Part shown: positions 1-9,099 of the stretch, in pieces
Layout: each line of letters begins with the position of its first letter
How positions within the stretch are numbered: the first letter of the stretch is position 1
Assembly (NCBI RefSeq): GCF_964340395.1
Contig: NC_135565.1
Span: forward strand, 588,501 to 652,500
Direction of reading: 5' to 3'
DNA: 64,000 bases
DNA from: Glandiceps talaboti
Taxonomy: Eukaryota; Hemichordata; Enteropneusta; Spengelidae
The notes under the pieces: model-generated
Told to the model about the DNA's origin: nothing
Database searches by the model: none
The model's input: the letters and a program-made list of their open reading frames with translations, nothing else
Program-made: the position numbers and the translations under genes

Positions 1-231
1 ATAAGGATCAACTGGTAACATATTTCTTTGTTCCAACATATCTTTCTCTAATACTGCTCCACTCACAGCTATTGCGAGAGAAGCAAACTTTTTGAATGAA
101 GTACTTGTTTTAGGACTGTCTGGAGCCATCTTTATAGTCTTGTCAAGTATAAAACTATTAGTTATTGTTAAAGCAGATAAAACTGCTTCATCATATAGAC
201 CATTCACGATTAGTTTAGTATAGTCTGTCAT
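1..231 (-). CDS. Small membrane protein of Polinton, 3' end cut by window edge
   Basis: An ATG at 231 to 229 opens a frame that runs without a stop to base 1, giving 77 residues before the window ends. It contains a hydrophobic stretch beginning LYDEAVLSALTITNSFIL and a second one, FASLAIAVSGAVLEKDML. The arrangement of two weak membrane segments around a short polar loop resembles small proteins often found in Polintons of cnidarians and other invertebrates; I infer that from memory of the family pattern, and its function is unknown. The start follows an AT-rich (TA)n promoter-like stretch at about 232 to 255. It is the last minus-strand gene visible and probably co-oriented with the capsid genes. 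Confidence 0.5.
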   Translation of the reverse strand, partial: MTDYTKLIVNGLYDEAVLSALTITNSFILDKTIKMAPDSPKTSTSFKKFASLAIAVSGAVLEKDMLEQRNMLPVDPY

Positions 232-296
232 ATATTATATAATATATATATATAATTAAAAAAAATAAAAATGTAATAAATAATTAATGATCCATA

Positions 297-722
297 TTAT
301 TCCATTTCAAGTAGAGCTTGCAGAGCTTTATTTTTAACTGGTTCTAATGTCGTTAATTGTTTAGACTCTGTTGGCTCTGCTGACGACTTGGTGCTTGCAA
401 TATCACTTGATTGTAAAAACCACTGTCTTTTATAATATAAACCAGCTGCCCCAATTACTAATGAACCAAGAGTTAATAAAACCATAGTATTAGTACTATT
501 AAATTGCGAGCTTTTATTGTCTGGCTCAGTTGCCTTAGTTGGTTCTATCGATTTAACGCTATCGACTATCGGTTCTCTCGTTTTTGATTTTTTTCGTTTT
601 TTTGATTCAGCTGAAATTACTGCTAATTTTTTTCCCCATGCAACTCGACCTGGATTTTTAGTTTTACTGTTTGTAGCAACAGTCTCTACTTGTGGTTGTG
701 TTATACTTTCTGTATCACTCAT
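297..722 (-). CDS. Basic single-pass membrane protein, 141 aa, Polinton accessory/virion protein
   Basis: Intact ATG-to-stop frame. The N-terminal half is lysine-rich, with KNPGRVAWGKKLA at about residues 22 to 34 followed by KKRKKSKTREP, suggesting nucleic-acid or lipid headgroup contact. A single hydrophobic segment, TMVLLTLGSLVIGAAGLYY, lies near residues 78 to 97 and is followed by a polar tail. The NPGRVAxGKKLA-type motif before a membrane segment recurs in Polinton/adintovirus-like proteins as I recall them; the role is unknown. Upstream (723 to 772) there is a (TA)n run and a repeated ACTATATAAT motif that probably forms its promoter. No lesion is visible. Confidence 0.6.
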   Translation of the reverse strand: MSDTESITQPQVETVATNSKTKNPGRVAWGKKLAVISAESKKRKKSKTREPIVDSVKSIEPTKATEPDNKSSQFNSTNTMVLLTLGSLVIGAAGLYYKRQWFLQSSDIASTKSSAEPTESKQLTTLEPVKNKALQALLEME

Positions 723-775
723 TTTTTACACTAATATATATATATATAATAACTATATAATAACTATATAATACA
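723..775 (-). promoter_or_regulatory. AT-rich promoter-like repeats upstream of the 141-aa gene
   Basis: An alternating TA run (about 734 to 748) is followed by two or three copies of ACTATATAAT up to about 772, directly 5' of the start codon at 722. Similar ACTATATA motifs sit in front of other genes of the element, most clearly at 6,190 to 6,255. Confidence 0.4.
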
Positions 776-813
776 AAATATTTAAAATATTTTTCTTTTC
801 AAGTCTTTTTAAA

Positions 814-1485
814 TTACTTTAATTTTTTGAAACTCTTTTCAACTAAGTCAATTTTCAAGTTGTTTTCAATATCTTGGTCAAGTTCTTGGTCAAGTTCTAT
901 AGCAAGTTCTTTAACAAGTTCTTGATCAAGTTGACTCAAGTCATTCAAGTCATTCAAGTCATTTTTTTTAATTTGACTATTCAAGTCATTCTTTTCATTC
1001 AAGTCACTTTTCTTGGGACAACTATGTGTTGCAAAATTAATATTATTTAAAATGGTGAGACCACCACTTGTCAATGCCAAAAGAGGACCATAACTGTATG
1101 CTAACTTTCCAGTAAGTTGTTTGAATTGATTCGTAACAAGAAAATTGTTTTTCAAGTCGTCACTTAATTTATTCACATTATGTACTGGAAGCACAAGTCC
1201 TATTATTTTACTAATCCCAAATAAAACTCCATTTACAATATTGTCACTTACGAGAGAACTGTAAGTGCTTTCATATATCTTATAATAATTTTCAATTTCT
1301 TTATCGCTCGCTTTTTCAATATATTCGAGAGTGAAATTTTTTCCCAAGAAAGCTTTTGATTGTCCAGCAGCAATGATACAAAGTAATCTTTCTCTGTACT
1401 TAACTATTGGAGACACTTGTTCTGATGTCACTGTTGTTGGTATTGTTTCAACTGGCTGTAAAATTTCTGCCAACGACTGTTCCAT
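814..1485 (-). CDS. Hypothetical Polinton protein with two hydrophobic segments and an acidic repeat tail, 223 aa
   Basis: Intact frame from an ATG at 1485. Two hydrophobic stretches are visible, GVLFGISKIIGLVLPV (about residues 86 to 101) and YGPLLALTSGGLTIL (about 132 to 146), which may form a membrane hairpin. The C-terminal 60 residues are built from short repeats such as NDLNDLND and ELDQELDQD, strongly acidic and probably disordered or coiled-coil. At the DNA level this tail comes from a 9-base repeat related to TTCAAGTCA at about 930 to 1010. I do not recognise the family. It lies between the small membrane gene and the packaging ATPase, in the same orientation, so a virion or assembly role is possible but unproven. 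Confidence 0.55.
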   Translation of the reverse strand: MEQSLAEILQPVETIPTTVTSEQVSPIVKYRERLLCIIAAGQSKAFLGKNFTLEYIEKASDKEIENYYKIYESTYSSLVSDNIVNGVLFGISKIIGLVLPVHNVNKLSDDLKNNFLVTNQFKQLTGKLAYSYGPLLALTSGGLTILNNINFATHSCPKKSDLNEKNDLNSQIKKNDLNDLNDLSQLDQELVKELAIELDQELDQDIENNLKIDLVEKSFKKLK

Positions 1486-1579
1486 TTTATTTTATATATA
1501 TGTATGAAATATTTTATTTTTAAAAAATAGTATATGATACCTAACTGAATAAATAGCCACAAAATATCATTGATTAACA

Positions 1580-2152
1580 TTATACCAGATCTATACTATA
1601 TGGTTGTCTTAAACGAAATACTAATTTACTATAAGGAGTATATTTTAATTGTTTTATATATTCACTAATTTCTTCCTTATTTAATTCCATCCCATAGTTT
1701 TCAATTATTTCTTTCACATCATTTTTACTCGGTGTGTAATAAAGAACAAGCATACCGATGTTTTCTCGAAATGTCTTAGTGATACTTGTAAATTGTTGCG
1801 TAAGTACCCATACGCTAATATTATCATGACGAGCTGAAAATGCTAACTTAGTTAAAATATTGACACGAGATTTGACATCCTTCGTGAAAGCGCAGTCATC
1901 TAGTATGATGAGAATTTTTGTATTTTTATAACACTCATGCACGAGTTCAATACTTTCATTTATTTTTTCTATGTTGGGAATCATTATAATAATGTCCGAG
2001 TCTTTGTAAATACATTTTTTATCGTAAGCTTTATTGTTTATGAACGTCGGACAGATTATGATTATGTAATCGAATACGTTTTTATAATACGTTTGTAACA
2101 GTTCCATAATGAACTCTGTTTTACCCGAACATGTCAGTGCACTAATAAGCAT
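1580..2152 (-). CDS. Viral genome-packaging ATPase (FtsK/HerA, A32-like)
   Basis: A P-loop ATPase that would pump DNA into the capsid. The Walker A motif is ALTCSGKT near the N-terminus (first glycine replaced by alanine), Walker B is ILIILDDCAF near residue 85, and WVLTQQ after it fits the sensor glutamine segment of A32-like ATPases. Length (about 190 residues) is slightly short for the family. The frame is open from a TTG at 2164, but the first ATG is at 2152, only a few residues before the P-loop, and an in-frame TGA lies just upstream, so an N-terminal piece may be missing. It lies next to the capsid-like gene, as expected for a virion-assembly cluster. Confidence 0.78.
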   Translation of the reverse strand: MLISALTCSGKTEFIMELLQTYYKNVFDYIIIICPTFINNKAYDKKCIYKDSDIIIMIPNIEKINESIELVHECYKNTKILIILDDCAFTKDVKSRVNILTKLAFSARHDNISVWVLTQQFTSITKTFRENIGMLVLYYTPSKNDVKEIIENYGMELNKEEISEYIKQLKYTPYSKLVFRLRQPYSIDLV

Positions 2153-2257
2153 ATTGAGGGTCAAGCCAGATCATAATATACTATTAATACATAATAGATT
2201 CTAATTTAGATGCTTGAATTTTAAGCATGGCATCACTTATGATGAAAATATTTGCAG

Positions 2258-3400
2258 TTATTCCAGTTGAACCCCATCTTTTGTATTCATGACTTTCAGA
2301 CCACTACCATGATATCTATTATCCTTAAAACTTCTTAAATCAATAAACAGACAATATTTATTTAACAGAAAGTTTTCCTCAGTTATTTCCTCTAGTTTGT
2401 CGCAACAGAACTCGGATGACATGAAATAACGTCTGGTTTCTTCCCAAAATTTTCTAGGAGATAATCCCTGTGCATACACTTTATTTGCGATACCTTCTAT
2501 CGTTATTGCAACAGAATTAATACTAGGATTAAAGAATAGTTCGGTGTTTAAATCTTCCTGTAGTTGTGGTTTACTGAATAATACAAAAATTCCTTTCAAG
2601 CTTCTACGTGGTATATTAATGTTCTCGTTAATAATTGTATCCGTACCAGAGAAGTTAATTGTTCTGAAATGTTGGATATGTTCGTAAAGAAAACTTTTGC
2701 CACTGTTATAGTAACCTTTAATTTCCATAGCTAACTTTGGATCTCTTATCGTTTCATATTCAAGTTGAATGTTTGTTAAAGTATAATCCCAACCAGCCGT
2801 GTCTTCACTTACTAGGATTTTATTAACAGGAGCAAGAGTAATCTCCCATTCGATATGACTTCCTAAGCTCGAAGGATATACGGCTCCATGACCATTCAGT
2901 ATAGGATGTAATTTCGCTAGATCGATCGCATATTTTTTACCGTATGCCTTATAAAGTGCAGCCTCTCCAAAGTAATCCCCACCACCGACTCCATCAATAT
3001 TATCGCTTCTCAATTTTCGGAGATATTCTGACTGAATTCCATACAGCGTTTTATTTGTTCTATCTGAATACAGATCTTTATACGTTTGTACTAAATTGTA
3101 GTTTGTTAAATCCATTAAGATTTCTCCTTCGAATTTTAAAACTAATCGACTGATGACGTTGGCAGACAGGTTTTGAACAACGAAGTTCTTTTTATGACCT
3201 TCTAGTTTAAGGTCAAAGACGAGATTAAATTTATCCGTTAGAACAACAGTGTCCTCTAATTTTGGGCATCTGATATATAAAACTTCACCGGGTTTTGCGC
3301 GATTTGGATTATACGTTACAACGTGATGAGTTCGTTCTCCTTTACTACCGAGTGCTTTCAATTTTGAGTAGTCACCTTGAAGTTCTCTATTGTAAGGCAT
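2258..3400 (-). CDS. Putative major capsid protein (double jelly-roll type), 380 aa
   Basis: Intact frame with a good ATG at 3400. The chain is beta-rich and lacks membrane segments. A mid-protein segment, TLTNIQLEYETI (about residues 208 to 219), matches the linker-strand pattern seen in Polinton/adintovirus capsid proteins, and KLHPILNGHGAVYPSSLG just before it is another conserved-looking block. The length is within the range of small double jelly-roll capsid proteins. It neighbours the packaging ATPase, which supports a structural role. Identification rests on remembered family pattern and context; a structure prediction would be decisive. A TATATTATACTA stretch lies within 30 bases upstream of the start. 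Confidence 0.65.
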   Translation of the reverse strand: MPYNRELQGDYSKLKALGSKGERTHHVVTYNPNRAKPGEVLYIRCPKLEDTVVLTDKFNLVFDLKLEGHKKNFVVQNLSANVISRLVLKFEGEILMDLTNYNLVQTYKDLYSDRTNKTLYGIQSEYLRKLRSDNIDGVGGGDYFGEAALYKAYGKKYAIDLAKLHPILNGHGAVYPSSLGSHIEWEITLAPVNKILVSEDTAGWDYTLTNIQLEYETIRDPKLAMEIKGYYNSGKSFLYEHIQHFRTINFSGTDTIINENINIPRRSLKGIFVLFSKPQLQEDLNTELFFNPSINSVAITIEGIANKVYAQGLSPRKFWEETRRYFMSSEFCCDKLEEITEENFLLNKYCLFIDLRSFKDNRYHGSGLKVMNTKDGVQLE

Positions 3401-3456
3401 TTTTTCTATATTATATTATACTAAATACAAAAAATAGTAGTATATTTAATTTTATA

Positions 3457-4622
3457 CTATTTTATACTATTTATTTTTTTTGCTCGTTTAGTTAAAATCC
3501 GTTCATAAAGGTATACCGCTATTGCAGTTGCCAACAGCCATACATGTTCAGCTATAAATCCTACAACTTGTCCCGCTGTTTTTAAAACGAATGCCACGAT
3601 AGTACCAATAATACCTGGCAGTGCCATAGCTGCTTTATTACCGAGCCATTTTAATACATCTGCAACACGTTTAATAACTGCTTTGACTGGTCCACTGCTG
3701 CTACCACTACCTCTACCGCTACTACTAGTGGATGGTGATTTAATACCTAATGCAATAGCTATGGTAGTTATAACTAAACCGAGTGCTGTTGCCAATGAAA
3801 CGATAGTAACTCCATTACGTTTGAAAAGAATTACCAGTTTATCTTTAATACTAAGATTTTAGTCTTTGAGTACTTCTTTCAACGAAGATGTCTCAGCTAA
3901 CTTATTACGTAAAGTATCAGTTGTCTGTTTTCCAATTCTTTTTTTCTATCATACAAATCTTCTTTACGCATGGCTACTGTATCAAGTTCTTTACGCATGA
4001 TTGTATATTCAGGGTTGAGTTCATTCCATTCTTCAATTTTGTTTTCAACCTTACTGATTTCATCTTTATTACCTGCAGTGTCTCTTCTGAGGTAGGCCTG
4101 ATAGTCTCTTAATTGACCAACCATTGGTGGTGTGAGATCTATAGCTTCGACTTCATCCACATTTAATGGTAACAACGGACCGGTAGCAGCAGTGTCAACA
4201 GCAGTGTCCTCGAAAAGCCTATTAGCAGCTGCAGTACCAATTTTACTTTTTATTGTACTTTTGGCTAAAAGTTTACCGTTTCTTGTAATCCGTTGATTTC
4301 TTATGTTATCATACAACTCTCCATCCTTTCCTACATATGTATTTAATTGTAATTCAGTTCGATTAACTGGCACGCCACTTTTTTTGATAACTGCATCAAT
4401 AGTATCCAATAATACTTTAATTTTTAATTTAGTCAGTTTAGCTCCAGCAACGGGGCCAACAGGGTCTGTGAATGATGTTTCCTGGAAGCCACTTATTAAT
4501 TCAAAATCCAACGAATCTTGTTCGTAGTCTGTCATTTCCAAGTCTTCCGTAGGATCTCCAAGGTCATCATCTACATTTTCATTTTCAAAAGGATTAATAT
4601 CGAAAGGATCAAAGTCAGTCAT
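3457..4622 (-). pseudogene. Broken Polinton gene: acidic N-terminal part plus hydrophobic C-terminal part
   Basis: Two open frames that look separate are pieces of one former gene. The 5' piece (4622 to 3897, 241 residues) begins with an acidic segment, DFDPFDINPFENEN, and ends in a charged coiled-coil-like region around KKELENRQ. A frameshift near 3,920 moves the frame, which then meets a TAA at 3861 to 3859 and continues into the 3' piece (down to 3457). That piece has hydrophobic segments (GLVITTIAIALGI; ALPGIIGTIVAFVLK; EHVWLLATAIAVYLY) and a serine/glycine linker. The 3' frame has no ATG of its own near its start, which supports the single-gene reading. The membrane part resembles small Polinton membrane proteins. 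Function unknown. Confidence 0.6.
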
Positions 4623-4671
4623 CTTACTAATGTTATAGCAAATCTAAATGTTATACAATACTATACAAATA

Positions 4672-6183
4672 TTATATAAAAAAGTAACTTAAAAATATTA
4701 TCCCAACTATTATTCCCATCGTTGAATATTCATGAACAATGTCACGCTCCCCATGCGCTGCTACCGCTTCGACTACTGCTGGTGTTACTGCTACTTCAGC
4801 TACTTCAGCTGCTACCGCTTCAACCGCGACTGACGATGCTACCGCGACTGACGATTCTAGTCGTTGTACTGGGTCATCATGACCTTCCATTTCTTTTAAT
4901 GTTGATTCTTTTACGTCATTATTTATGTTGTTATAACCGAACTTCATATCTTCTGTCGCTTGTTGTAAGAAATTGTTATAACCCGCCACATTCGTATTCA
5001 AATTTATAATCATTTTACTCGGGATTAACCATAAAGAAGGAGAAATGGCTAGATCTAACTTTACCCTCGTTGCATTAATTACATTTTGATAACGTGGTAT
5101 ACTATCATCCTCATTAATGCCTCTCGTCTCATCCTCGAGTAATGAAATCATTTTTTGTCTCGTTTCTTGACCAGCACCGCCAGAGTTTGCTATACTTACT
5201 CGCGTGTCTGCTTGACTTCCTAACACGCAATATACATAAGATTCGATCGATCGATTTAATCGTCCTAAACCCGCTTGCATGAAGCCCGTGCTGTTTGGTA
5301 AAACAAAATAATTGTACTGCTTATAATCGGGATTTTGAAATTTATACCAATGCCAACTTCTGCGAGCCTCATCTGGAGCATCAGGGTTTTCAACCATTGT
5401 ACTTTGATATTTATATTGGATATCTTTTATATATGCTTTTTTCCACCACTTATAACCGACACCTATACCATTGTTTCCCGATGTGTCATACGTGAATCTG
5501 AAATCTGTATTATAATCTAGTTCGAATTCATCGCATATTCTATGATAAGACGGTACATCATATAAATTATCGACTTTATTAAAAGTGTCAGGGTCGTCAG
5601 GTAGTGGGCAAGAAAGTTCATTTAATATTCTTCTCATAGTAAAGTACACGTGAAATCTAAAAAATGATTGAATTTGTTTAGGGATCTCATCATTATACAG
5701 ATGATCGTGAATACTAACACCGCATCCGGTCGTAGCTAACCAAACAGCAAAATTCAATTGTTGATCCCAGTAACCCATATTTGGACCTTTCAACCACTTG
5801 TTAGCACTGTCTGCATTTTTATGAATTAATATATAGTTTTTGAATATATCTCTCAATTTTATATTGAATCGATCGGTTTCGCTTACATAAACAACCATGT
5901 TAACTAATATGTCTCGTATATCCACGGACCTTTCTTTATCAAATGGTTGATGTAGTGCATATTTAACATTTGCTGCACCTGTTGCACCTTGTGCTAACGC
6001 TCGCAAAGTAAATGGTTTTGGATAGTGCGGCTGTTCCTGCGGTTCCGGTACGACTAAAGGTGGCTTTGGCTTCATCTTCATCTTCGTCTTCGTTCTTATT
6101 AATGGTGGTAATTCTGTATAAAACGGTCTATATAAATTTGACTTTCTTGTTAACTTCGTAGATGGTAATCCTAATGACCACAT
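4672..6183 (-). CDS. 503-aa Polinton protein with C-terminal membrane anchor, candidate virion protein
   Basis: Intact frame from an ATG at 6183. The N-terminus has a basic, proline-rich stretch (KTKMKMKPKPPLVVPEP, about residues 33 to 49). A long globular middle contains aromatic-rich segments such as GYWDQQLNFAVWLATTGCG and ESYVYCVLGSQADTRVS. An Ala/Val/Glu-rich low-complexity region near residues 440 to 475 precedes a short terminal hydrophobic anchor, IIVGIIFLSYFFI. I do not know the function; its size, its place between capsid-like genes and the integrase, and its membrane tail suggest a virion or membrane-associated role. The start is preceded by six phased TATATA boxes. No lesion is visible. 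Confidence 0.65.
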   Translation of the reverse strand: MWSLGLPSTKLTRKSNLYRPFYTELPPLIRTKTKMKMKPKPPLVVPEPQEQPHYPKPFTLRALAQGATGAANVKYALHQPFDKERSVDIRDILVNMVVYVSETDRFNIKLRDIFKNYILIHKNADSANKWLKGPNMGYWDQQLNFAVWLATTGCGVSIHDHLYNDEIPKQIQSFFRFHVYFTMRRILNELSCPLPDDPDTFNKVDNLYDVPSYHRICDEFELDYNTDFRFTYDTSGNNGIGVGYKWWKKAYIKDIQYKYQSTMVENPDAPDEARRSWHWYKFQNPDYKQYNYFVLPNSTGFMQAGLGRLNRSIESYVYCVLGSQADTRVSIANSGGAGQETRQKMISLLEDETRGINEDDSIPRYQNVINATRVKLDLAISPSLWLIPSKMIINLNTNVAGYNNFLQQATEDMKFGYNNINNDVKESTLKEMEGHDDPVQRLESSVAVASSVAVEAVAAEVAEVAVTPAVVEAVAAHGERDIVHEYSTMGIIVGIIFLSYFFI

Positions 6184-6189
6184 TTTTCA

Positions 6190-6256
6190 AGTCCTATATA
6201 AAACTATATAAAACTATATAAAACTATATAAAACTATATAAAAAACACTATATAAA
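6190..6256 (-). promoter_or_regulatory. Multimeric TATA promoter with 10-bp phasing
   Basis: TATATA occurs at 6195, 6205, 6215, 6225 and 6235, exactly 10 bases apart, with a sixth at 6249. The repeat unit is AAACTATATA. The array ends about 10 bases upstream of the 503-aa gene start at 6183, so it is best read as its promoter, enlarged by tandem duplication. Confidence 0.5.
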
Positions 6257-6278
6257 AACTACTAATAAATTTCCATAA

Positions 6279-6606
6279 TTATCTTGAAATATACGTCTGT
6301 TCCTTAGTATCTTCTTTTAATTTAAAAACCCAGTATTCATTTAAAAATTTAACTTCTTGATTGTGCCCTTGGCTCTGGAAATAAACCTTCGAATTCAATA
6401 CGTTTAAAAAAACCTCTTTTTTTCGACATCTCTACAAAAGGCTAAAATAATCTGATATAAACTTTGATCTTTCAATTTTGCCCCTGTATTTACTATTAAT
6501 ACATGCATATTTTTTTTCTCCAGTTGTCCCATTCTAGCTCTACATTAAAACCAAGGACTTCTCTGTACTTCTTTAAAAATTTAGTTATATTATGTTCTCC
6601 AAACAT
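6279..6606 (-). pseudogene. Frameshifted remnant of a small Polinton gene, function unknown
   Basis: On the minus strand an ATG at 6606 opens a charged 36-residue frame (MFGEHNITKFLKKYREVLGF...) that stops at 6496. The other frames continue protein-like composition: one begins at about 6508 with HVLIVNTGAKLKDQSLYQ, and another at about 6390 contains FLNEYWVFKLKEDTKEQ and stops at 6279. This pattern of consecutive coding-like pieces in shifting frames indicates a gene of about 105 residues with at least two frameshifts. I do not recognise the family. It lies between the 503-aa gene and the integrase. Confidence 0.4.
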
Positions 6607-6638
6607 GCTCTAGCTGATGTACTATACATTATATTCTT

Positions 6639-7774
6639 TTAATTTTTTTTAATTTTTTTAATATTTTCAATCGGTTCCCAAGAATTGAATTTATCGCCAT
6701 ATCCTAACCATTTTACCAATGTGTATTCATGACCTTTTATTTTTTTCTTACGTAATACCCGTTCAATTTTATATTCCTTTGGCTCCTTCGTCATATTATC
6801 AATCGATAATTCTTGTTCATAAAACGTGCCTTCAATGTCTTCACCTGATAAATCTTCCAGAGTGTAAACAATAACGGGACCAAAGATAATTTGTTTGATT
6901 TTGAAAAGTTCACGCGTGTAGTTTGGTAGATATCCTTTGGCAAACACGTTCTTGTATTTGGAAATTCTCACGGTATCACCGATATTAAACTTCGGAGTTC
7001 CATATTCAACAGTGAGATAAGCACCGTACAAATTATACCAAACGATATTTTCGTTCTTTGGTAATGATGCTTCCTTCGAAGTCATGTGGATTGAATTGTG
7101 GTAGGTATTGTTATAACCATCCACTTATCGATCTAGTACGTCGATCCAATTTCTAGTTTGTTTATCAGTAAAATATTTATACATACGTGATTTAAGTGTC
7201 CTGTTAAAACGCTCGACAACCGATGCCTTTTTATCTGACCGTGTACTAAGCCACTCAATTTCACGATTTTCAAAGAGATCTTTAACATGCTTGTTGTAGA
7301 ATTCCCGACCTTCATCAAATTGTATTTTACTCGGTTCACGGTCTTAAAAAATTAACTCAAAGGAGTCAGCCATTTCAATACCACGTTTTGATTTAAGCGG
7401 TATCGCCCAGGCATACTTCGATAACACATCGATAACAGTCAGGATGTAACGATACCCCTGGTCATTGGACATCTCTACAATGTCAGCTTGCCACTGGGCA
7501 TCGATTCCAGAAACAATTACTTTGCGGTAAGGGAACTTTTTAATCGCTGGTTTGTGCATAGTGTAAACTTCTTGTTCTTCAACCATTGTTTCAATTCCTT
7601 ATATTTAATATACTTAATATATTTAATTTTAGATTTAATTTTTTGTTGTTTCACTCCGTTCACTCTCTTGTCTTCGTTCACTTTCTTGTCTTCTTTGATT
7701 TTACGCCACAATTTTGCGATGCCGCTGTATGCTAAATCAGAATTATAATACAAGTCTCGCAAATACTGATCCAT
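6639..7774 (-). pseudogene. Retroviral-type (rve) DDE integrase of Polinton with chromodomain-like C-terminus, broken
   Basis: The enzyme would join element ends to host DNA. The N-terminal part (7774 to about 7585) begins MDQYLRDLYYNSDLAYSG; a frameshift near 7,585 separates it from the catalytic core. In the core, QWQADIVEM carries the first Asp, IQFDEGREFYN the second, and KASVVERFNRTL the catalytic Glu. In-frame TAA codons interrupt it at 7346 to 7344 and 7127 to 7125. The last part (7124 to 6639) has an SH3-like stretch and ends in a chromodomain-like segment, KWLGYGDKFNSWEPIE. Integrases with this tail are typical of Polintons and may direct insertion to marked chromatin. Three lesions make the gene nonfunctional as it stands. 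Confidence 0.88.
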
Positions 7775-7828
7775 AGTATACTAATAGTAAATTTATTTAT
7801 TTTTTATTTTACTATTATTTTTTGACTA

Positions 7829-8296
7829 TTATTTCTGATTTCCACTATCTGAATAACCATTCAGTTTATAATACTTTAAATAACGTTCCAAAGGTGGAGT
7901 ATAATTGGCAGCTTTTTGCATTTCGAGAGACTTCATGAATACTTCCCGAATAAATTCCTGAGGTGTTTCAGAGTAAATATTTGCTTGCGTATATGTTAGT
8001 AATTCTTTGAAATTCTTATATTGTACTTTTAATCGTGATACTTTATCCGCTAATTTTAAGTTTTGGTTGACAACTGTAACAACTATTGGAACAGCTGCTA
8101 ATAAACTAATAAAAACAGGAATCGCTGGAACAGCAGCTAATGCACCAACTCCTGAAATAATTCCACTAGTAATAAGTATTCCTTTATTAACACGACTTAA
8201 TAATTTGTAAGAACGTCTATACGCACTACATACTCGTGTAAGATAATCGAGTAGGTCTTGTATCGTTTTAATATTTGCGGTCACTTGATCAATCAT
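7829..8296 (-). CDS. Putative membrane protein with hydrophobic hairpin, 155 aa, Polinton
   Basis: The frame is open from a GTG at 8308, but the first ATG is at 8296 and I prefer it. A helical N-terminal part is followed by a long hydrophobic region, GILITSGIISGVGALAAVPAIP then VFISLLAAVPIVVTVV, likely a membrane hairpin. The C-terminal half is helical and charged, with LKVQYKNFKELLTYTQ. The layout (two helices, glycine-rich hydrophobic hairpin, two helices) recalls small Polinton-encoded proteins of unknown role. It lies between the integrase and two proteins that share an NDLRD motif. No lesion. Confidence 0.55.
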   Translation of the reverse strand: MIDQVTANIKTIQDLLDYLTRVCSAYRRSYKLLSRVNKGILITSGIISGVGALAAVPAIPVFISLLAAVPIVVTVVNQNLKLADKVSRLKVQYKNFKELLTYTQANIYSETPQEFIREVFMKSLEMQKAANYTPPLERYLKYYKLNGYSDSGNQK

Positions 8297-8344
8297 TTGT
8301 GGTATCACTTATAATTATACTATATATTTAAAAATATTATTTTT

Positions 8345-8537
8345 TAGAGGTTTGGTAATTAAAGGAAACACTACTTTTAAATATTGACGATTTGGTATTT
8401 CAATAGAATTTAATGGTTTCAAATTCATATTTAAAGTCGTATGATTTTGGAGGTATATCAGTTATATATGAATAAATATCATTTTTAAAAGGTTTGATAA
8501 TTAAAGTGGAATGAAAGACTACTTTTAAATCTTGACG
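8345..8537 (-). repeat. Partial duplication of the 3' end of the 224-aa gene
   Basis: Bases 8,345 to 8,395 and 8,487 to 8,537 share the pattern AGGTTTGRTAATTAAAG, then ACTACTTTTAAAT, then TTGACGATT, at about 142 bases spacing. The second lies in the coding region, the first downstream of the stop, so the gene may once have been longer or been partly duplicated. Confidence 0.5.
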
Positions 8538-9074
8538 ATTAAATACCACAAAAGAAGAAGTAATTTTCGATTTATTTTGCACTACTAAAAATCGAGAAAT
8601 AGATGCTGGTATACTTTGTTTGTTTATAATAAATGTTGAATGAGTTATAGTTTGTGTATCTCTAGATCTATCGGTAGAAAACTTTAAATTAACATTAATT
8701 ATTCCCCTCTCATTATTATCCTTTAAAATACCACCACTATCTACAAAATGTTGTATATGATGAGTTCCTGGTAGTATATAGTATTTTTTTTCTATCTCTT
8801 CATATATTACTTTATTTGTGTTTATTATATGAGAAAATTCATTTAACAATATTCTAATAATTCTTTTGCGGTTTAATTGAATTTTTACAATTTCTGGTTC
8901 TTTTGGTTCTTCTGGTTTTTCAGTTTTCACAGGTTTTGGAGGTAGTATAGGTTTTAACATAAATGTATTATTTCCATATTCTAAGTGATATTTAACACCT
9001 GTGATTGGTTTCTTTAATTTAATATCCCTAAGATCATTGAAAGATAAGCTGCGAGATTTTAATGTTGTGGTCAT
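8400..9074 (-). CDS. Hypothetical beta-rich Polinton protein with NDLRD motif, 224 aa
   Basis: Intact frame from an ATG at 9074. It starts with a basic segment and FNDLRDIKLKKP (about residues 13 to 24), then a proline/lysine/glutamate linker (PPKPVKTEKPEEPKEPE), and then a beta-rich C-terminal domain without membrane segments. The NDLRD motif recurs near the start of the next gene upstream, suggesting either related proteins or a shared targeting or assembly signal. Family and function are unknown; a fibre or capsid accessory role is only a guess. Just beyond the stop (8,345 to 8,395) a diverged copy of its own 3' coding DNA (8,487 to 8,537) is visible. Confidence 0.55.
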   Translation of the reverse strand: MTTTLKSRSLSFNDLRDIKLKKPITGVKYHLEYGNNTFMLKPILPPKPVKTEKPEEPKEPEIVKIQLNRKRIIRILLNEFSHIINTNKVIYEEIEKKYYILPGTHHIQHFVDSGGILKDNNERGIINVNLKFSTDRSRDTQTITHSTFIINKQSIPASISRFLVVQNKSKITSSFVVFNRQDLKVVFHSTLIIKPFKNDIYSYITDIPPKSYDFKYEFETIKFY

Positions 9075-9099
9075 TATTGTATGTATATAATTAATCTAT

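Noticed and set aside
7133-7339. 68-codon minus-strand frame as a gene
   Set aside because: It is an off-frame shadow of the integrase core, whose true frame here is interrupted by TAA codons.
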